From Streptomyces albogriseolus (lineage in GTDB: Bacteria; Actinomycetota; Actinomycetes; Streptomycetales; Streptomycetaceae), in assembly GCA_014650475.1 (NCBI GenBank), contig BMVA01000003.1:496001-560000 (forward strand): 64,000 nucleotides of DNA, written 5' to 3'. Positions 36,182-46,278 of this stretch are shown in pieces. Position 1 is the first letter of the stretch. Every line of letters begins with the position of its first letter. The notes beneath the pieces were generated by a model. The model did not search any database, was not told the DNA's origin, and saw nothing but the letters and a program-made list of their open reading frames with translations. Position numbers and translations under genes: made by a program.

Positions 36182-36532
36182 GGAGATCCTCCTGTGATGT
36201 GCATCGCGTGCGTGGGACTACGCACGCTCCACGCGCCGCAACGCGTGGGGGACATGCACAAGACCCCGGTCTGCAGCCCGCTGCTTGTGCACTACAAGAA
36301 TCGCCGGGCCACTGCACCACGGCAGTCACTTGGGCATCAGGCACCCGATCTGAGGAGTGCGTGGCCTCCAGTTCGATTCCCGAGAGACGGCGCAGCCGCG
36401 GAACCTTGACGCACCGTCAGTCTCATCGGCGCGTCCGGACGGCCGTCGAAGCATCCGTACGGGGGCGTGTCCTCCCCCATGTGTACGACGTGAACGCGCC
36501 TCCCGCCCCGGGGCGGGGACAGGATCGCAGGC
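36182..36532. promoter_or_regulatory. Control region of the 19-residue ORF and M23 peptidase gene
   Basis: This 351-bp interval holds GCGTGCGT/ACGCACGC (36206-36227, 6-nt loop) followed immediately by CCACGCG/CGCGTGG (36229-36248). In the minus-strand transcript these adjacent hairpins end about 15 bases before the Shine-Dalgarno. The peptidase promoter should lie in the right half, where no clear -10 stands out. Confidence 0.4.
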
Positions 36533-37585
36533 ATGCGTCTCACCCGCCGTCCGCTGCTCGTCGCCGTGCTGTTCTGCGCGCTCGCCGTGCTCGCCGCCCG
36601 GCCCGCCGACGGCGACGGATCCCACGCCCCCGGTCACGGCTCCGCCTCCGTCAGCGCCGAGGTGGCGCGGCTGTACGAGGAGGCGGCGAAGGCCACCGAG
36701 CGGTACGAGGCCGGGCGCGAGGAGGCGGAGAAGCAGCGGGATCTGGCGCAGCGGCTGGAGGAGCGGCTCGACCGCGAGCGGCAGGAGGCCGCCGGACTCC
36801 GCGAGGACCTGGGGCGGATCGCCAGATCCCAGTACCGGGACGGCGGCGGGCTGCCGCTCACCGCGCACATGCTCCTCGCCGACGACCCCGAGCAGCTGAT
36901 GCGCGGTCAGCGTGTGGTGCAGCACGCCGAGGTGACGCTGGACCAGGCGCTGGGCCGCAGCGAGCGGGCCGAGGCGCGACTCGCCCGGGACGAGGCGAGG
37001 GCCGCGGCGGCCTGGGAGAAGCTGGAGAAGCGGAACGAGGGCCTCGCCGCGCTGAAGCAGGACATCGAGGAGAAGCTCGAGACGGCGCGCTGGAAGCTCC
37101 AGGGCGAGGCGGACGACTCGGTGGCGGCGGGCTCCTGCCGCGGCGCCGTCCGGCTCGACCAGCCCCCGGCGCAGTACACCACCCCCTGGGTGGCCCCCGT
37201 GGAGACGTACGAGCTGTCCGCCTCCTACGGCAGCGGCGGCGCGCGCTGGGTGAACCGGCACACCGGGCAGGACTTCGCGGTGCCGATCGGGACGCCCGTA
37301 CGGTCCGTGGGCAGCGGCACGGTGGTGAAGGTGTCCTGCGGCGGCGCGTTCGGCATCGAGATCGTGGTCGAGCACCCGGGCGGCTACTACACCCAGTACG
37401 CGCACCTGGCCGCCGTCGCGGTCGACCAGGGGGAGCGGGTGTCCCCCGGACAGTGGATCGGCCAGTCCGGCACCAGCGGCAACTCCACCGGCCCGCACCT
37501 GCACTTCGAGGTGCGGGTGACCCCGGAGACGGGGTCGTCGGTGGACCCGGTGCCGTGGCTCGCCGGGCGCGGGGTGACCCTCTGA
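36533..37585 (+). CDS. Secreted M23-family peptidase with coiled coil
   Basis: The 350-residue protein has a basic signal peptide (MRLTRRPLLVAVLFCALAVLAARPADG; cleavage near residue 26), an alpha-helical coiled-coil region (about 40-195, rich in EARAEKQRLEE-type heptads), and a LytM/M23 domain with HTGQDFAVPIGTP (zinc ligands His and Asp), then YYTQYAHLA and HLHFEVRV (zinc His and catalytic His). It should cleave peptidoglycan cross-bridges, and the Streptomyces glycine bridge made by FemX is a plausible substrate. No ribosome-binding site is obvious at ATG 36533. The coiled coil may act as an inhibitory or positioning arm, as in EnvC. Confidence 0.9.
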   Translation: MRLTRRPLLVAVLFCALAVLAARPADGDGSHAPGHGSASVSAEVARLYEEAAKATERYEAGREEAEKQRDLAQRLEERLDRERQEAAGLREDLGRIARSQYRDGGGLPLTAHMLLADDPEQLMRGQRVVQHAEVTLDQALGRSERAEARLARDEARAAAAWEKLEKRNEGLAALKQDIEEKLETARWKLQGEADDSVAAGSCRGAVRLDQPPAQYTTPWVAPVETYELSASYGSGGARWVNRHTGQDFAVPIGTPVRSVGSGTVVKVSCGGAFGIEIVVEHPGGYYTQYAHLAAVAVDQGERVSPGQWIGQSGTSGNSTGPHLHFEVRVTPETGSSVDPVPWLAGRGVTL

Positions 37586-37610
37586 CCGGCCCTGCGAGCC
37601 GCGGGAGAAC

Positions 37611-38498
37611 CTATATGCGCCCGTTCAGCAGCTGCTCGATCACCACGGCCACGCCGTCGTCGTTGTTGGCGACCGTGCGGCCCGAGGCGGCGGCGAGCAC
37701 GTCCGGGTGGGCGTTGCCCATCGCGTAGGAGCGGCCGGCCCAGGTCAGCATCTCGACGTCGTTCGGCATGTCGCCGAAGGCGACGACCTCCTCGTGCGAG
37801 ATGCCTCGCTCGGCGCAGCACAGCGCGAGGGTGCTCGCCTTGGAGACGCCGGGCCCGCTGATCTCCAGCAGGGCGCTCGGGCTGGAGCGGGTCACGGTGG
37901 CGCCGCCGCCGATGGCGAGCCGGGCCAGGGTGAGGAACGCGTCCGGCTCCATCTCGGGGTGGTACGCCAGGATCTTGAGCACCGGTTCGGCGGTGGCGGG
38001 GGAGTCCGCGGCGAGCAGGTCCTCGGCGGGCGCCAGGGCGTCCGGGACCTCCATGTGCAGCTTGGGGTACGTGGGCTCCTGGTAGAAACCGTAGGTCTGC
38101 TCCACGGCGTACACCGTGCCCGGGGCGGCGTCGCGCAGCACGCCCACCGCGTCCAGGGCGTTGTTCCGGGGCAGCTCGCGGACCGTGACGAAGCGGTGCG
38201 CGCCCGGACCGCCGTGCAGGTCGACGACGGCGGCGCCGTTGCCGCAGATGGCGAGGCCGTGGCCGTGCACATGGTCGCTGACCACGTCCATCCAGCGGGC
38301 CGGGCGGCCGGTGACGAAGAAGACCTCGATGCCCGCCTCCTCGGCGGCGGCCAGGGCCGCGACGGTCCGTGGGGACACCGACTTGTCGTCGCGGAGCAGG
38401 GTGCCGTCGAGGTCGGTGGCGATGAGCCGCGGTGGGGTGGCGGCGGCCGGGGTCTCGGGCTCTCGGATCGCTGAGGTCACCCGCTCATTGTCCCGCAT
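37611..38498 (-). CDS. Cof-type HAD-superfamily phosphatase
   Basis: The 295-residue protein has HAD motif [17 protein letters not shown], motif [10 protein letters not shown] and a motif IV region [22 protein letters not shown], with a C2-type cap insertion between ([11 protein letters not shown]). Such enzymes dephosphorylate sugar phosphates or FMN-like compounds. ATG 38498 is listed; the in-frame GTG 38480 (VTSAIREPE) is also possible, and neither has a clear Shine-Dalgarno. A second HAD of the same subfamily is encoded at 46595-47407, and the two share the [15 protein letters not shown] start with [15 protein letters not shown]. Confidence 0.9.
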   Translation of the reverse strand: MRDNERVTSAIREPETPAAATPPRLIATDLDGTLLRDDKSVSPRTVAALAAAEEAGIEVFFVTGRPARWMDVVSDHVHGHGLAICGNGAAVVDLHGGPGAHRFVTVRELPRNNALDAVGVLRDAAPGTVYAVEQTYGFYQEPTYPKLHMEVPDALAPAEDLLAADSPATAEPVLKILAYHPEMEPDAFLTLARLAIGGGATVTRSSPSALLEISGPGVSKASTLALCCAERGISHEEVVAFGDMPNDVEMLTWAGRSYAMGNAHPDVLAAASGRTVANNDDGVAVVIEQLLNGRI

Positions 38499-38596
38499 AT
38501 GCCCGCACGGCCGTGCGGGACTCCGCACATCTGAGTGATTACCGACGTCACCAGCGGCTTCTCGTCCCGCCTTGGAGGGGCGGCGCCCGTTCTCGT

Positions 38597-39499
38597 TCAC
38601 CGCAGCTGTGCCGGGGCCTCCATCGCGATCCGTTCGAAGACCTTCTGGTCCGCGGCGAAGTCGGAGTCCGGGATGGGCCAGTGCAGCACGATCTCGTCGA
38701 ACCCCAGCTCGATGTGGCGGCCCGCGAAGTCGACGAAGGCGTCCAGGGACTCCAGCGGACGGCCCCGGTCCGGGGTGAAACCGGTGAGCAGGATCTTGTC
38801 CAGTCCGGTGACGTCCCGGCCGATCTCGGCACAGGCGTCGGCGAGCATGTCCACCTGACCGCGAATGGCCTGAACCGACTGCTCGGGTGTGCCGTCCTCG
38901 TACAGCTTCGGGTCGCCGGTGGTCACCCACGCCTGCCCGTACCGGGCCGCGAGCCGCAGTCCGCGCGGGCCGGTCGCCGCCACGGCGAAGGGCAGCCGGG
39001 GCCGCTGGACGCAGCCGGGGATGTTGCGTGCCTCGTGCGCCGCGTAGAAGTCGCCCTCGTACGACACGGCGTCCTCGGTGAGCAGCCGGTCCAGCAGGGA
39101 CACGAACTCGGCGAAGCGGTCGGCGCGTTCGCGCGGGGTCCACGGCTCCTGGCCGAGCGCGGTGGCGTCGAAGCCGGTGCCGCCCGCGCCGATGCCGAGA
39201 GTGACGCGCCCATGGGAGAGGTCGTCGAGGGAGATGAGCTCCTTGGCCAGGGTGACCGGGTGCCGGAAGTTCGGCGAGGTCACCAGCGTGCCCAGACGCA
39301 TCCGCTCGGTCACGCCCGCGGCGGCGGTCAGGGTGGGGACGGCCCCGAACCACGGGCCGTCGCGGAAGCTCCGCCAGGACAGATGGTCGTAGGTGTAGCC
39401 CGCGTGGAAGCCCAGCTCCTCGGCCCGCACCCAGGCGGAACGGCTGCCTTCGTGCCAGCGGCGGTACGGGAGGATCACGGTGCTCAGGCGCAGGCTCAT
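38597..39499 (-). CDS. Luciferase-like (LLM) flavin/F420-dependent oxidoreductase
   Basis: The 300-residue TIM-barrel protein shows LLM features: [81 protein letters not shown] and [29 protein letters not shown] 39499 is preferred to the upstream parS-containing opening (MFHVKP) because the conserved barrel begins here and CGGGGAC precedes it. Flavin versus F420 use cannot be told; F420 is likely in Streptomyces. Confidence 0.88.
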   Translation of the reverse strand: MSLRLSTVILPYRRWHEGSRSAWVRAEELGFHAGYTYDHLSWRSFRDGPWFGAVPTLTAAAGVTERMRLGTLVTSPNFRHPVTLAKELISLDDLSHGRVTLGIGAGGTGFDATALGQEPWTPRERADRFAEFVSLLDRLLTEDAVSYEGDFYAAHEARNIPGCVQRPRLPFAVAATGPRGLRLAARYGQAWVTTGDPKLYEDGTPEQSVQAIRGQVDMLADACAEIGRDVTGLDKILLTGFTPDRGRPLESLDAFVDFAGRHIELGFDEIVLHWPIPDSDFAADQKVFERIAMEAPAQLR

Positions 39500-39525
39500 G
39501 TCCCCGAGCCTAAGCGGCGCGTCCG

Positions 39526-39539
39526 GTTTCACGTGAAAC
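39526..39539. other. parS: parS site, perfect match
   Basis: GTTTCACGTGAAAC lies 27 bp upstream of the LLM start, in the upstream reading of the same frame. Confidence 0.9.
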
Positions 39540-39590
39540 ACACCCTGCGCACGCGCCCGCGGGGCCGTCCCTGTCCCTACGGCTCCCCTG

Positions 39591-40049
39591 TCACCGCGCC
39601 CGGGCGCTCAGCCAGGGCGTGAGCACGACCATCGGGATGAACTCCTTGTACGTGCGGTCCCCCGGCAGCGGCACGACGAGGAAGTAGCCCGGCGGGAACC
39701 GTCGCGCCTTCACATACGCCAGCCCGTCGAACAGCGAGCGCAGGAAGGCGGGCACATCGTCGCGGGGGACATCGGGGCACTCGACGCCCTCGACGTCGAT
39801 CAGCGCGTCGTCCTCCGGGAACAGGCGCACCCGGACCCGGGGCAGGCCGCCGAACTCGGCATGGGCCTCGTGCGGCAGGGAGCCGTCGGGGTCGGTGGTC
39901 ACGCCGACGCCGGCCGCGGTGCGGCGCGAGGTCTGGTCGGCGCCGATGTCGTGGGTGACCTCGATCTCGCGTCCGTACCGGTCGGCGAGCTCACGGAGGG
40001 CGGTGACGGCGGCCTCGGTGGTGGGCAGATGCTCCATGCCGTCGATCAT
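39591..40049 (-). CDS. Conserved hypothetical protein coupled to kptA
   Basis: The 152-residue protein has no recognised motif. It looks globular and alpha/beta: [48 protein letters not shown]-type start, then [80 protein letters not shown] 40049 begins 3 bp after the kptA stop (TAG), so translation is almost certainly coupled. ATG 40037 is an alternative. Function unknown; the kptA link suggests an RNA or ADP-ribose role. Confidence 0.75.
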   Translation of the reverse strand: MIDGMEHLPTTEAAVTALRELADRYGREIEVTHDIGADQTSRRTAAGVGVTTDPDGSLPHEAHAEFGGLPRVRVRLFPEDDALIDVEGVECPDVPRDDVPAFLRSLFDGLAYVKARRFPPGYFLVVPLPGDRTYKEFIPMVVLTPWLSARAR

Positions 40050-40052
40050 GGC

Positions 40053-40601
40053 CTACCGGCCCTCGCCGAAGCGCAGATACCGGCTGGGAACGGCCTCGGT
40101 CAGCCAGACGCCGTTGGCGCTGACGTGGAAGACATGGCCGTCGCGGTGCATGGCGCCCGCGTCGACCGACAGCACCACCGGCCGTCCCCGGCGGGCGCCG
40201 ACACGGGTGGCGGTCTCGCGGTCGGCGGAGAGATGCACGGCATGCCGGTTCATGGGCCGCAGGCCCTCGGCCCGGATCGCCTCCAGGTTCCGGGCGACGG
40301 TGCCGTGGTACAGCCAGGCCGGGGGCACGGCGGTCGGGAGCTGGAGGTCCACGGGAATGGTGTGCCCCTGGCTGGCGCGGATCCGGGTGCCTTCCACGGC
40401 GAAGCGCCGCTTGTCGTTGGCGGCGACGACATGGTCCAGCTCCTCCCGGGTGAACGGGAAGCCGTGGTCCGCCGCCGCGGCGATCAGCGCGTCGATCTCG
40501 ACCCAGCCGGCCGCGTCCGGGGTCAGCCCGATCCGCTCGGGCCGGTGGCGCAGGTGCTTCGCGAGGTACTTCGACACCCGCACGGTACGTCTTTCGTCCA
40601 T
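40053..40601 (-). CDS. kptA: RNA 2'-phosphotransferase Tpt1/KptA family
   Basis: The 182-residue protein has the Tpt1/KptA Arg-His-Arg set: SKYLAKHLRHRPERIGLTPDAAGWVEID (Arg18, His19, the RHxP motif), VVAANDKRRFAVEG, ASQGHTIPV, LYHGTVARNLEAIRAEGLRPMNRHAVHLS and GRPVVLSVDA. In fungi Tpt1 removes a splice-junction 2'-phosphate from tRNA in an NAD+-dependent reaction. Bacteria lack that tRNA-splicing route, so the bacterial substrate is open and ADP-ribosylation of RNA ends has been reported for related proteins. ATG 40601 has no clear ribosome-binding site; three DnaA-like boxes lie 55-110 bp upstream. Confidence 0.9.
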   Translation of the reverse strand: MDERRTVRVSKYLAKHLRHRPERIGLTPDAAGWVEIDALIAAAADHGFPFTREELDHVVAANDKRRFAVEGTRIRASQGHTIPVDLQLPTAVPPAWLYHGTVARNLEAIRAEGLRPMNRHAVHLSADRETATRVGARRGRPVVLSVDAGAMHRDGHVFHVSANGVWLTEAVPSRYLRFGEGR

Positions 40602-40657
40602 CTGTTCAGACTGCCGGGAGAGACGCGCATCACGCGATCGATTTACATCCGAAGGTT

Positions 40658-40711
40658 TGATCCACAGATAAGTGAGGTTATCCACAGCGGAACGAGGGAT
40701 TCTGTGGACAA
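40658..40711. promoter_or_regulatory. Cluster of three DnaA boxes upstream of kptA
   Basis: TGATCCACA (40658-40666), TTATCCACA (40678-40686, perfect E. coli type) and, inverted, TTGTCCACA (40703-40711, perfect Streptomyces type). Spacing is 20 and 25 bp. The cluster sits in the short gap between the kptA start and the SDR-fusion stop. Confidence 0.7.
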
Positions 40712-40716
40712 CCCGC

Positions 40717-42471
40717 TCACACCGGCGGCCTCACCCGCGCCACCCTCCGTGTCACGCCCGGCAGCCATCGCGCCAGCACGTACGCGGCCCGCGCCTCCGG
40801 CGTGACCGGCACGACCGCCGCGTCGCGCACCACCGCCCGCAGCACCGCGGCGGCGACCTTCTCCGGCGGGTAGTTGCGCAGCCCGTACAGCCGCGCCGCC
40901 TTCCGCCGCCTGCGCCGCTCCTCCGCCGCGTCCGTGCCGGCGAAGCGCGCGGTGGACGTGATGCCCGTGTTGACGAAGCCCGGGCACACCGCTGTCACGC
41001 CGATCCCCCGCCCCGCCAGCTCGGCCCGCAGGGACTCGCTGAGCATCAGCACCGCCGCCTTGGACGCCCCGTAGGCGGGCAGCGCCCGCGACGGCTGGAA
41101 CGCGGCCGCGGACGCCACGTTGACGATGTGGCCGCCCTGCCCGCGCTCCGCCATCCGCCGCCCGAAGTGCAGACAGCCGTGGACGACGCCCCACAGATTG
41201 ACGTCGAGGACCCGCTTCCAGTCCTCCGTCGTGGTGTCGAGGAAGGCGCCGCCGAGGCCGACGCCCGCGTTGTTCACCAGCACGTCCACCACCCCGTGCG
41301 CCGCGGTGACCCGTTCGGCGAGCTTCTCCACGGCCCGCTCGTCGGCCACGTCCGCCGTCTCCGCCCAGGCGTCCGCCGCGCCCCGCGCCCGGGCGTCCCC
41401 GGCGGTGCGGAGCGCCGCGCCGGCGTCCCGGTCGACCGCCACCACCCGCGCGCCCGCCTCGGCGAACGCCAGCGCGGTGGCCCGTCCGATGCCGCTGCCC
41501 GCGCCGGTCACCAGCACCAGCTGCCCGCCGAACCGGTCGGCGTACCGGCCCCGGACCCGCCCCTCGGACCGTCCGTCCTCCACGGACGTCACGAAGTCGG
41601 CGATCCAGGTGGCCAGCTGGTCGGGCCGGCTGCGCGGCACCCAGTGGCCCGAGGACAGCGTGCGCCGGGTCAGCCGGGGCGCCCACTGCTCCAGGCCGTC
41701 GTGGAGCCGCGGCGAGAGGAACCGGTCCCCCAGCGGCGTGACGAGCTGCACGGGCGCGTGCGCGTAGGCGTCGGGACGCGGGTCGCGCAGCCTGGACCGC
41801 ACGTTGTCCCGGTAGAGCCAGGCGCCGTGCGCGGCGTCCGACGGCAGGGACGCCGTCGGGTAGCCGTCGCCGGGCACCCGCTCCATGCGCTCCAGCATCC
41901 GCGGCCAGCGCCGCCCGAGCGGCCCGCGCCAGGCCAGCTCGGGCAGCACGGGCGTGTGCAGCGCGTACACGTACCAGGACCGGACGCCCTGGCCCAGCAG
42001 ATGCCCCGCCCGGCGTGGGGTCGGGCGGGACACCCGGCTCTTGATCCAGTGCCCGAAGTGGTCCAGCGAGGGGCCGGAGACCGAGGTGAAGGACAGGATC
42101 CGCTCCCGCGCACGCGGCGCCGTGACGAACTCCCACCCCTGCACCGAGCCCCAGTCGTGCCCCACCAGGTGGACCGGCCGGTCCGGGCTGACCGCGTCCG
42201 CAACGGCCAGGAAGTCGTCCGTCAGCTTCTCCAGCGTGAACCCGCCGCGCAGCGGACGGGGCGCCGTGGACCCGCCGTGCCCACGGACGTCGTAGGCCAC
42301 CACGTGGAACCGCTCGGCGAGGCGCGGAGCGACCCGCGACCACACCTCCTTGCTGTCCGGGTAGCCGTGCACCAGGACGACCGCCGGCCGCTCCGGGTCC
42401 CCCAGCTCGGCCACGCACAGCTCGACCCCGCCCGTCCGCACCCACCGCTGCCGCGCACCCTCGAGTCCTGT
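40717..42471 (-). CDS. Alpha/beta hydrolase fused to short-chain dehydrogenase
   Basis: The 584-residue protein has two enzymes in one chain. Residues about 5-280 form an epoxide-hydrolase-like alpha/beta hydrolase (LVHGYPDSKEVW; LVGHDWGSVQG with Asp as nucleophile; GHWVPRSRP). Residues about 300-550 form an SDR (LVLVTGAGSGIGRATALAF cofactor loop; NNAGVG; YGASKAAVLMLSESLR, catalytic Tyr and Lys). An Arg-rich linker joins them. The start is GTG 42471, since the longer opening begins at a TTG with no signal. Fusion suggests an epoxide or ester is hydrolysed and the alcohol oxidised in sequence. Confidence 0.88.
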   Translation of the reverse strand, partial: TGLEGARQRWVRTGGVELCVAELGDPERPAVVLVHGYPDSKEVWSRVAPRLAERFHVVAYDVRGHGGSTAPRPLRGGFTLEKLTDDFLAVADAVSPDRPVHLVGHDWGSVQGWEFVTAPRARERILSFTSVSGPSLDHFGHWIKSRVSRPTPRRAGHLLGQGVRSWYVYALHTPVLPELAWRGPLGRRWPRMLERMERVPGDGYPTASLPSDAAHGAWLYRDNVRSRLRDPRPDAYAHAPVQLVTPLGDRFLSPRLHDGLEQWAPRLTRRTLSSGHWVPRSRPDQLATWIADFVTSVEDGRSEGRVRGRYADRFGGQLVLVTGAGSGIGRATALAFAEAGARVVAVDRDAGAALRTAGDARARGAADAWAETADVADERAVEKLAERVTAAHGVVDVLVNNAGVGLGGAFLDTTTEDWKRVLDVNLWGVVHGCLHFGRRMAERGQGGHIVNVASAAAFQPSRALPAYGASKAAVLMLSESLRAELAGRGIGVTAVCPGFVNTGITSTARFAGTDAAEERRRRRKAARLYGLRNYPPEKVAAAVLRAVVRDAAVVPVTPEARAAYVLARWLPGVTRRVARVRPPV

Positions 42472-42633
42472 CACAGCGGCGAATCTCGCAGCTGTGAGAC
42501 AAGCCGTCAACAGTGCGCCCCGAGCTGTGCATAACTCTCAGGCAGGGTGTCCCCTACGGGCGCGTACGACTCCAGACGGACCCCAAGACGGCCCCGCGGT
42601 CTGACGACCGCAGTGGTACGGGTCACTACCTTC

Positions 42634-43614
42634 ATGGATGTGACTGTGATCGCGACCGAAAGCCTGAGCAAGCGGTTCCCCCGGGTGACCGCGCTTGACC
42701 GGCTCTCCGTGGACGTCGGGCCCGGTGTGACCGGGCTCGTCGGAGCCAACGGGGCCGGCAAGTCCACGTTGATCAAGATCCTGCTGGGTCTGTCCCCCGC
42801 CACGGAGGGCCGTGCCGAAGTGCTCGGACTCGACGTCGCCACCGAGGGCGCCGCCATCCGGGAGCGGGTGGGCTACATGCCCGAGCACGACTGCCTGCCC
42901 CCGGACGTCTCGGCCACCGAGTTCGTCGTCCACATGGCGCGCATGTCCGGTCTGCCGGCCACCGCCGCCCGGGAGCGCACCGCGGACACCCTGCGCCACG
43001 TCGGCCTGTACGAGGAGCGCTACCGGCCCATCGGCGGCTACTCGACCGGCATGAAGCAGCGGGTGAAGCTGGCACAGGCCCTGGTGCACGACCCGCAGCT
43101 GGTCTTCCTGGACGAGCCCACCAACGGCCTCGACCCGGTCGGCCGCGACGAGATGCTCGGCCTGATCCGCCGCATCCACACCGACTTCGGCATCTCGGTC
43201 CTGGTCACCTCCCACCTGCTGGGCGAGCTGGAGCGCACCTGCGACCACGTCGTCGTCGTGGACGGCGGCAAGCTGCTGCGCTCGTCCTCCACCCGGGACT
43301 TCACGCAGACCACCACGACCCTCGCGATCGAGGTCACCGACACCGACGAGCACCCCGACGGCACCCGCGCGGTGCGCGAGGCGCTCCACGCGCGCGGGGT
43401 GACCGTCCAGGACGGCAGCGGACTGCCGGGCGCCGGGCACATCCTGCTGCTCACCGCGCAGGGCGAGGACACCTACGACCTGGTCCGCGACGTGATCGCC
43501 GACCTCGGACTCGGCCTGGTGCGCATGGAACAGCGGCGGCACCAGATCGCCGAGGTCTTCACGAACGACACGGACGACGCACAGCGGAAGGAGGCGGTCG
43601 GCCATGGCGGCTGA
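42634..43614 (+). CDS. ABC transporter ATP-binding protein (first of tandem pair)
   Basis: The 326-residue ATPase has Walker A GANGAGKST, signature YSTGMKQRVKLAQAL (an STGMK variant of LSGGQ), Walker B LVFLDEPTNGLDP and H-loop VTSHLL, with a C-terminal about 90-residue extension. ATG 42634 is chosen without a Shine-Dalgarno; the transcript may be leaderless. It overlaps the next gene by 11 bp (43604-43614), so it pairs with that permease. ABC-2-type exporters of this form move drugs or polymers; the substrate is unknown. Confidence 0.88.
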   Translation: MDVTVIATESLSKRFPRVTALDRLSVDVGPGVTGLVGANGAGKSTLIKILLGLSPATEGRAEVLGLDVATEGAAIRERVGYMPEHDCLPPDVSATEFVVHMARMSGLPATAARERTADTLRHVGLYEERYRPIGGYSTGMKQRVKLAQALVHDPQLVFLDEPTNGLDPVGRDEMLGLIRRIHTDFGISVLVTSHLLGELERTCDHVVVVDGGKLLRSSSTRDFTQTTTTLAIEVTDTDEHPDGTRAVREALHARGVTVQDGSGLPGAGHILLLTAQGEDTYDLVRDVIADLGLGLVRMEQRRHQIAEVFTNDTDDAQRKEAVGHGG

Positions 43615-44514
43615 GCAGTCCCCGCAGGCACCAGCCACCCCGTCGGGTGACACCCGTATCCACAACATCGGCTACCGCTCCTACGACGGTCCCCGTCTGG
43701 GCCGCTCGTACGCCAGGATGTCGCTGTACTCGCAGTCCCTGCGCGGCGCCTACGGCCTCGGCCGCTCGGCGAAGTCCAAGGTGCTGCCGATGCTGCTGTT
43801 CGTCGTGATGTGCGTGCCCGCCGCCATCATGGTGGCCGTCGCCGTCGCCACCAAGGCGAAGGAACTGCCGCTCGACTACACCCGCTACGCGATCGTCATG
43901 CAGGCCGTCATCAGCCTGTACGTCGCCTCGCAGGCGCCCCAGTCGGTCTCCCGCGACCTGCGCTTCAAGACCGTGCCGCTGTACTTCTCGCGGCCGATCG
44001 AGACCGGCGACTACGTCCGCGCCAAGTACGCCGCGCTGGCCTCCGCCCTGTTCATCCTCACCGCGGCGCCCCTGCTGGTGCTGTACGTCGGGGCGCTGCT
44101 GGCCAAGCTCGACTTCACCGACCAGACCAAGGGATTCGCACAGGGACTGGTGTCCGTGGCCCTGCTCTCACTGCTCTTCGCCGGCATCGGCCTGGTCATC
44201 GCGTCGGTCACACCGCGCCGCGGCTTCGGCATCGCCGCCGTGATCGCCGTGCTGACCATCTCCTACGGCGCCGTCTCCACCCTCCAGGCCATCGCCGACG
44301 TCCAGGGCAGCGGCGATGCCGGCATCCTGATCGGCCTGTTCTCGCCGATCACCCTCATCGACGGGGTGCAGTCCGCCTACCTGGGCGCGAGCTCCGCCTT
44401 CCCCGGCGGGGTCGGCCCCGACCGGACCGAGGGCATCCTCTTCGTCCTGGTCACCCTGGGCCTGATCGTCGCCTCCCACGCTCTCCTGATGCGCCGTTAC
44501 AAGAAGGTGGGCCT

Positions 44515-44518
<4 letters not shown>
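43604..44518 (+). CDS. ABC-2-type transport permease (first of tandem pair)
   Basis: The 304-residue protein has about six hydrophobic segments, starting with a hydrophilic N-terminus (NIGYRSYDGPRLGRSYARMSLYSQSLRGAYGLGRSAKSKVLP) and including LYVASQAPQSVSRDLRFKTVPLYFSRPIETGDYVRAKY, typical of ABC-2 permeases. It overlaps the ATPase gene and its stop overlaps the next start (GTGA), so all genes are translationally coupled. Confidence 0.88.
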
Positions 44519-45426
<908 letters not shown>

Positions 45427-45435
45427 GAGGCCCTG

Positions 45436-46155
45436 ATGTACGACCCCACAGTCGCCCGGCTCACCTACCGGGCCCTGCTCGGCCGTCGCCGGGCCCTCAT
45501 CCTGGGCGCCCTGCCCCTGCTGCTCGTCGTGATCTCCCTGGCGGTGCGCGCCCTCGCCGGCGCCGACGACCAGACCGCCGCCGACGTCCTCGGCGGGCTG
45601 GCGCTCGCCACGATGGTGCCGATCATCGGCGTCATCGCGGGCACCGGCGCGATCGGCCCGGAGATCGACGACGGCTCGGTGGTGTACCTGCTGTCGAAGC
45701 CGATCAAGCGGCCCACGATCATCTACACGAAGCTGATCGTCGCCGTCGCCGTCACCATGGTGTTCTCCGCGGTGCCGACGCTGATCGCCGGCTTCATCCT
45801 CAACGGAAACGGCCAGCAGGTCGCGGTCGCCTACACGGTGGCGGCGCTGGTCGCCTCCATCGCCTACGCGGCGCTGTTCCTGCTGCTCGGCACGGTCTCG
45901 CGGCACGCGGTGGTCTTCGGCCTGGTGTACGCGCTGATCTGGGAGGCGCTGTTCGGCTCCCTGGTGCCGGGCGCGCGCACACTGAGCGTCCAGCAGTGGT
46001 CCCTCGCCGTGGCGGAGAAGGTGGCCGGCGGCGAGCTGATCACCTCGGACGTGGGCCTGACCACGGCGACGGTCGCGCTGGCCGCCGTGACGGTGCTGGC
46101 CACCTGGTACGCCGGCCAGAAGCTGCGCACGCTGACGCTCGCCGGCGAGGAGTGA
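45436..46155 (+). CDS. ABC-2-type permease (second of tandem pair)
   Basis: The 239-residue protein has about six membrane helices (TYRALLGRRRALILGALPLLLVVISLAVRAL; LATMVPIIGVIAGTGAIGPEIDDGSVVYLLSKPIKRPTIIYTKL). A TAGGAGG ribosome-binding site is 3 bp after the second ATPase stop. The operon therefore has the order ATPase-permease-ATPase-permease, which could assemble one hetero-tetrameric exporter or two separate ones. Followed by a terminator. Confidence 0.88.
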   Translation: MYDPTVARLTYRALLGRRRALILGALPLLLVVISLAVRALAGADDQTAADVLGGLALATMVPIIGVIAGTGAIGPEIDDGSVVYLLSKPIKRPTIIYTKLIVAVAVTMVFSAVPTLIAGFILNGNGQQVAVAYTVAALVASIAYAALFLLLGTVSRHAVVFGLVYALIWEALFGSLVPGARTLSVQQWSLAVAEKVAGGELITSDVGLTTATVALAAVTVLATWYAGQKLRTLTLAGEE

Positions 46156-46175
46156 GGGGCACCCCGAGGGGCGTG

Positions 46176-46209
46176 AGGGCGGTGCCGCCGGTGTCGGCGG
46201 CACCGCCCT
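46176..46209 (+). terminator. Terminator of the tandem ABC operon
   Basis: AGGGCGGTGCCGCC/GGCGGCACCGCCCT perfect 14-bp stem with a 6-nt loop, 20 bp after the stop. Confidence 0.85.
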
Positions 46210-46278
46210 TCGTCATGTCCTGCGGTGATTTATTCGGTGGCGCCGGACGTGCCCGGCCGGGCACAGTGAGGTGTCCGC

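Noticed and set aside
32436-36344. 1302-codon open frame antisense to cydCD
   Set aside because: Low-complexity Arg/Gly/Glu-rich translation typical of the antisense of a GC-rich gene; cydCD on the plus strand has full ABC motifs.
36360-36400. T-loop-like GTTCGATTCCC
   Set aside because: No tRNA acceptor, D-arm or anticodon arm fits around it. Not a tRNA or an evident attachment site.
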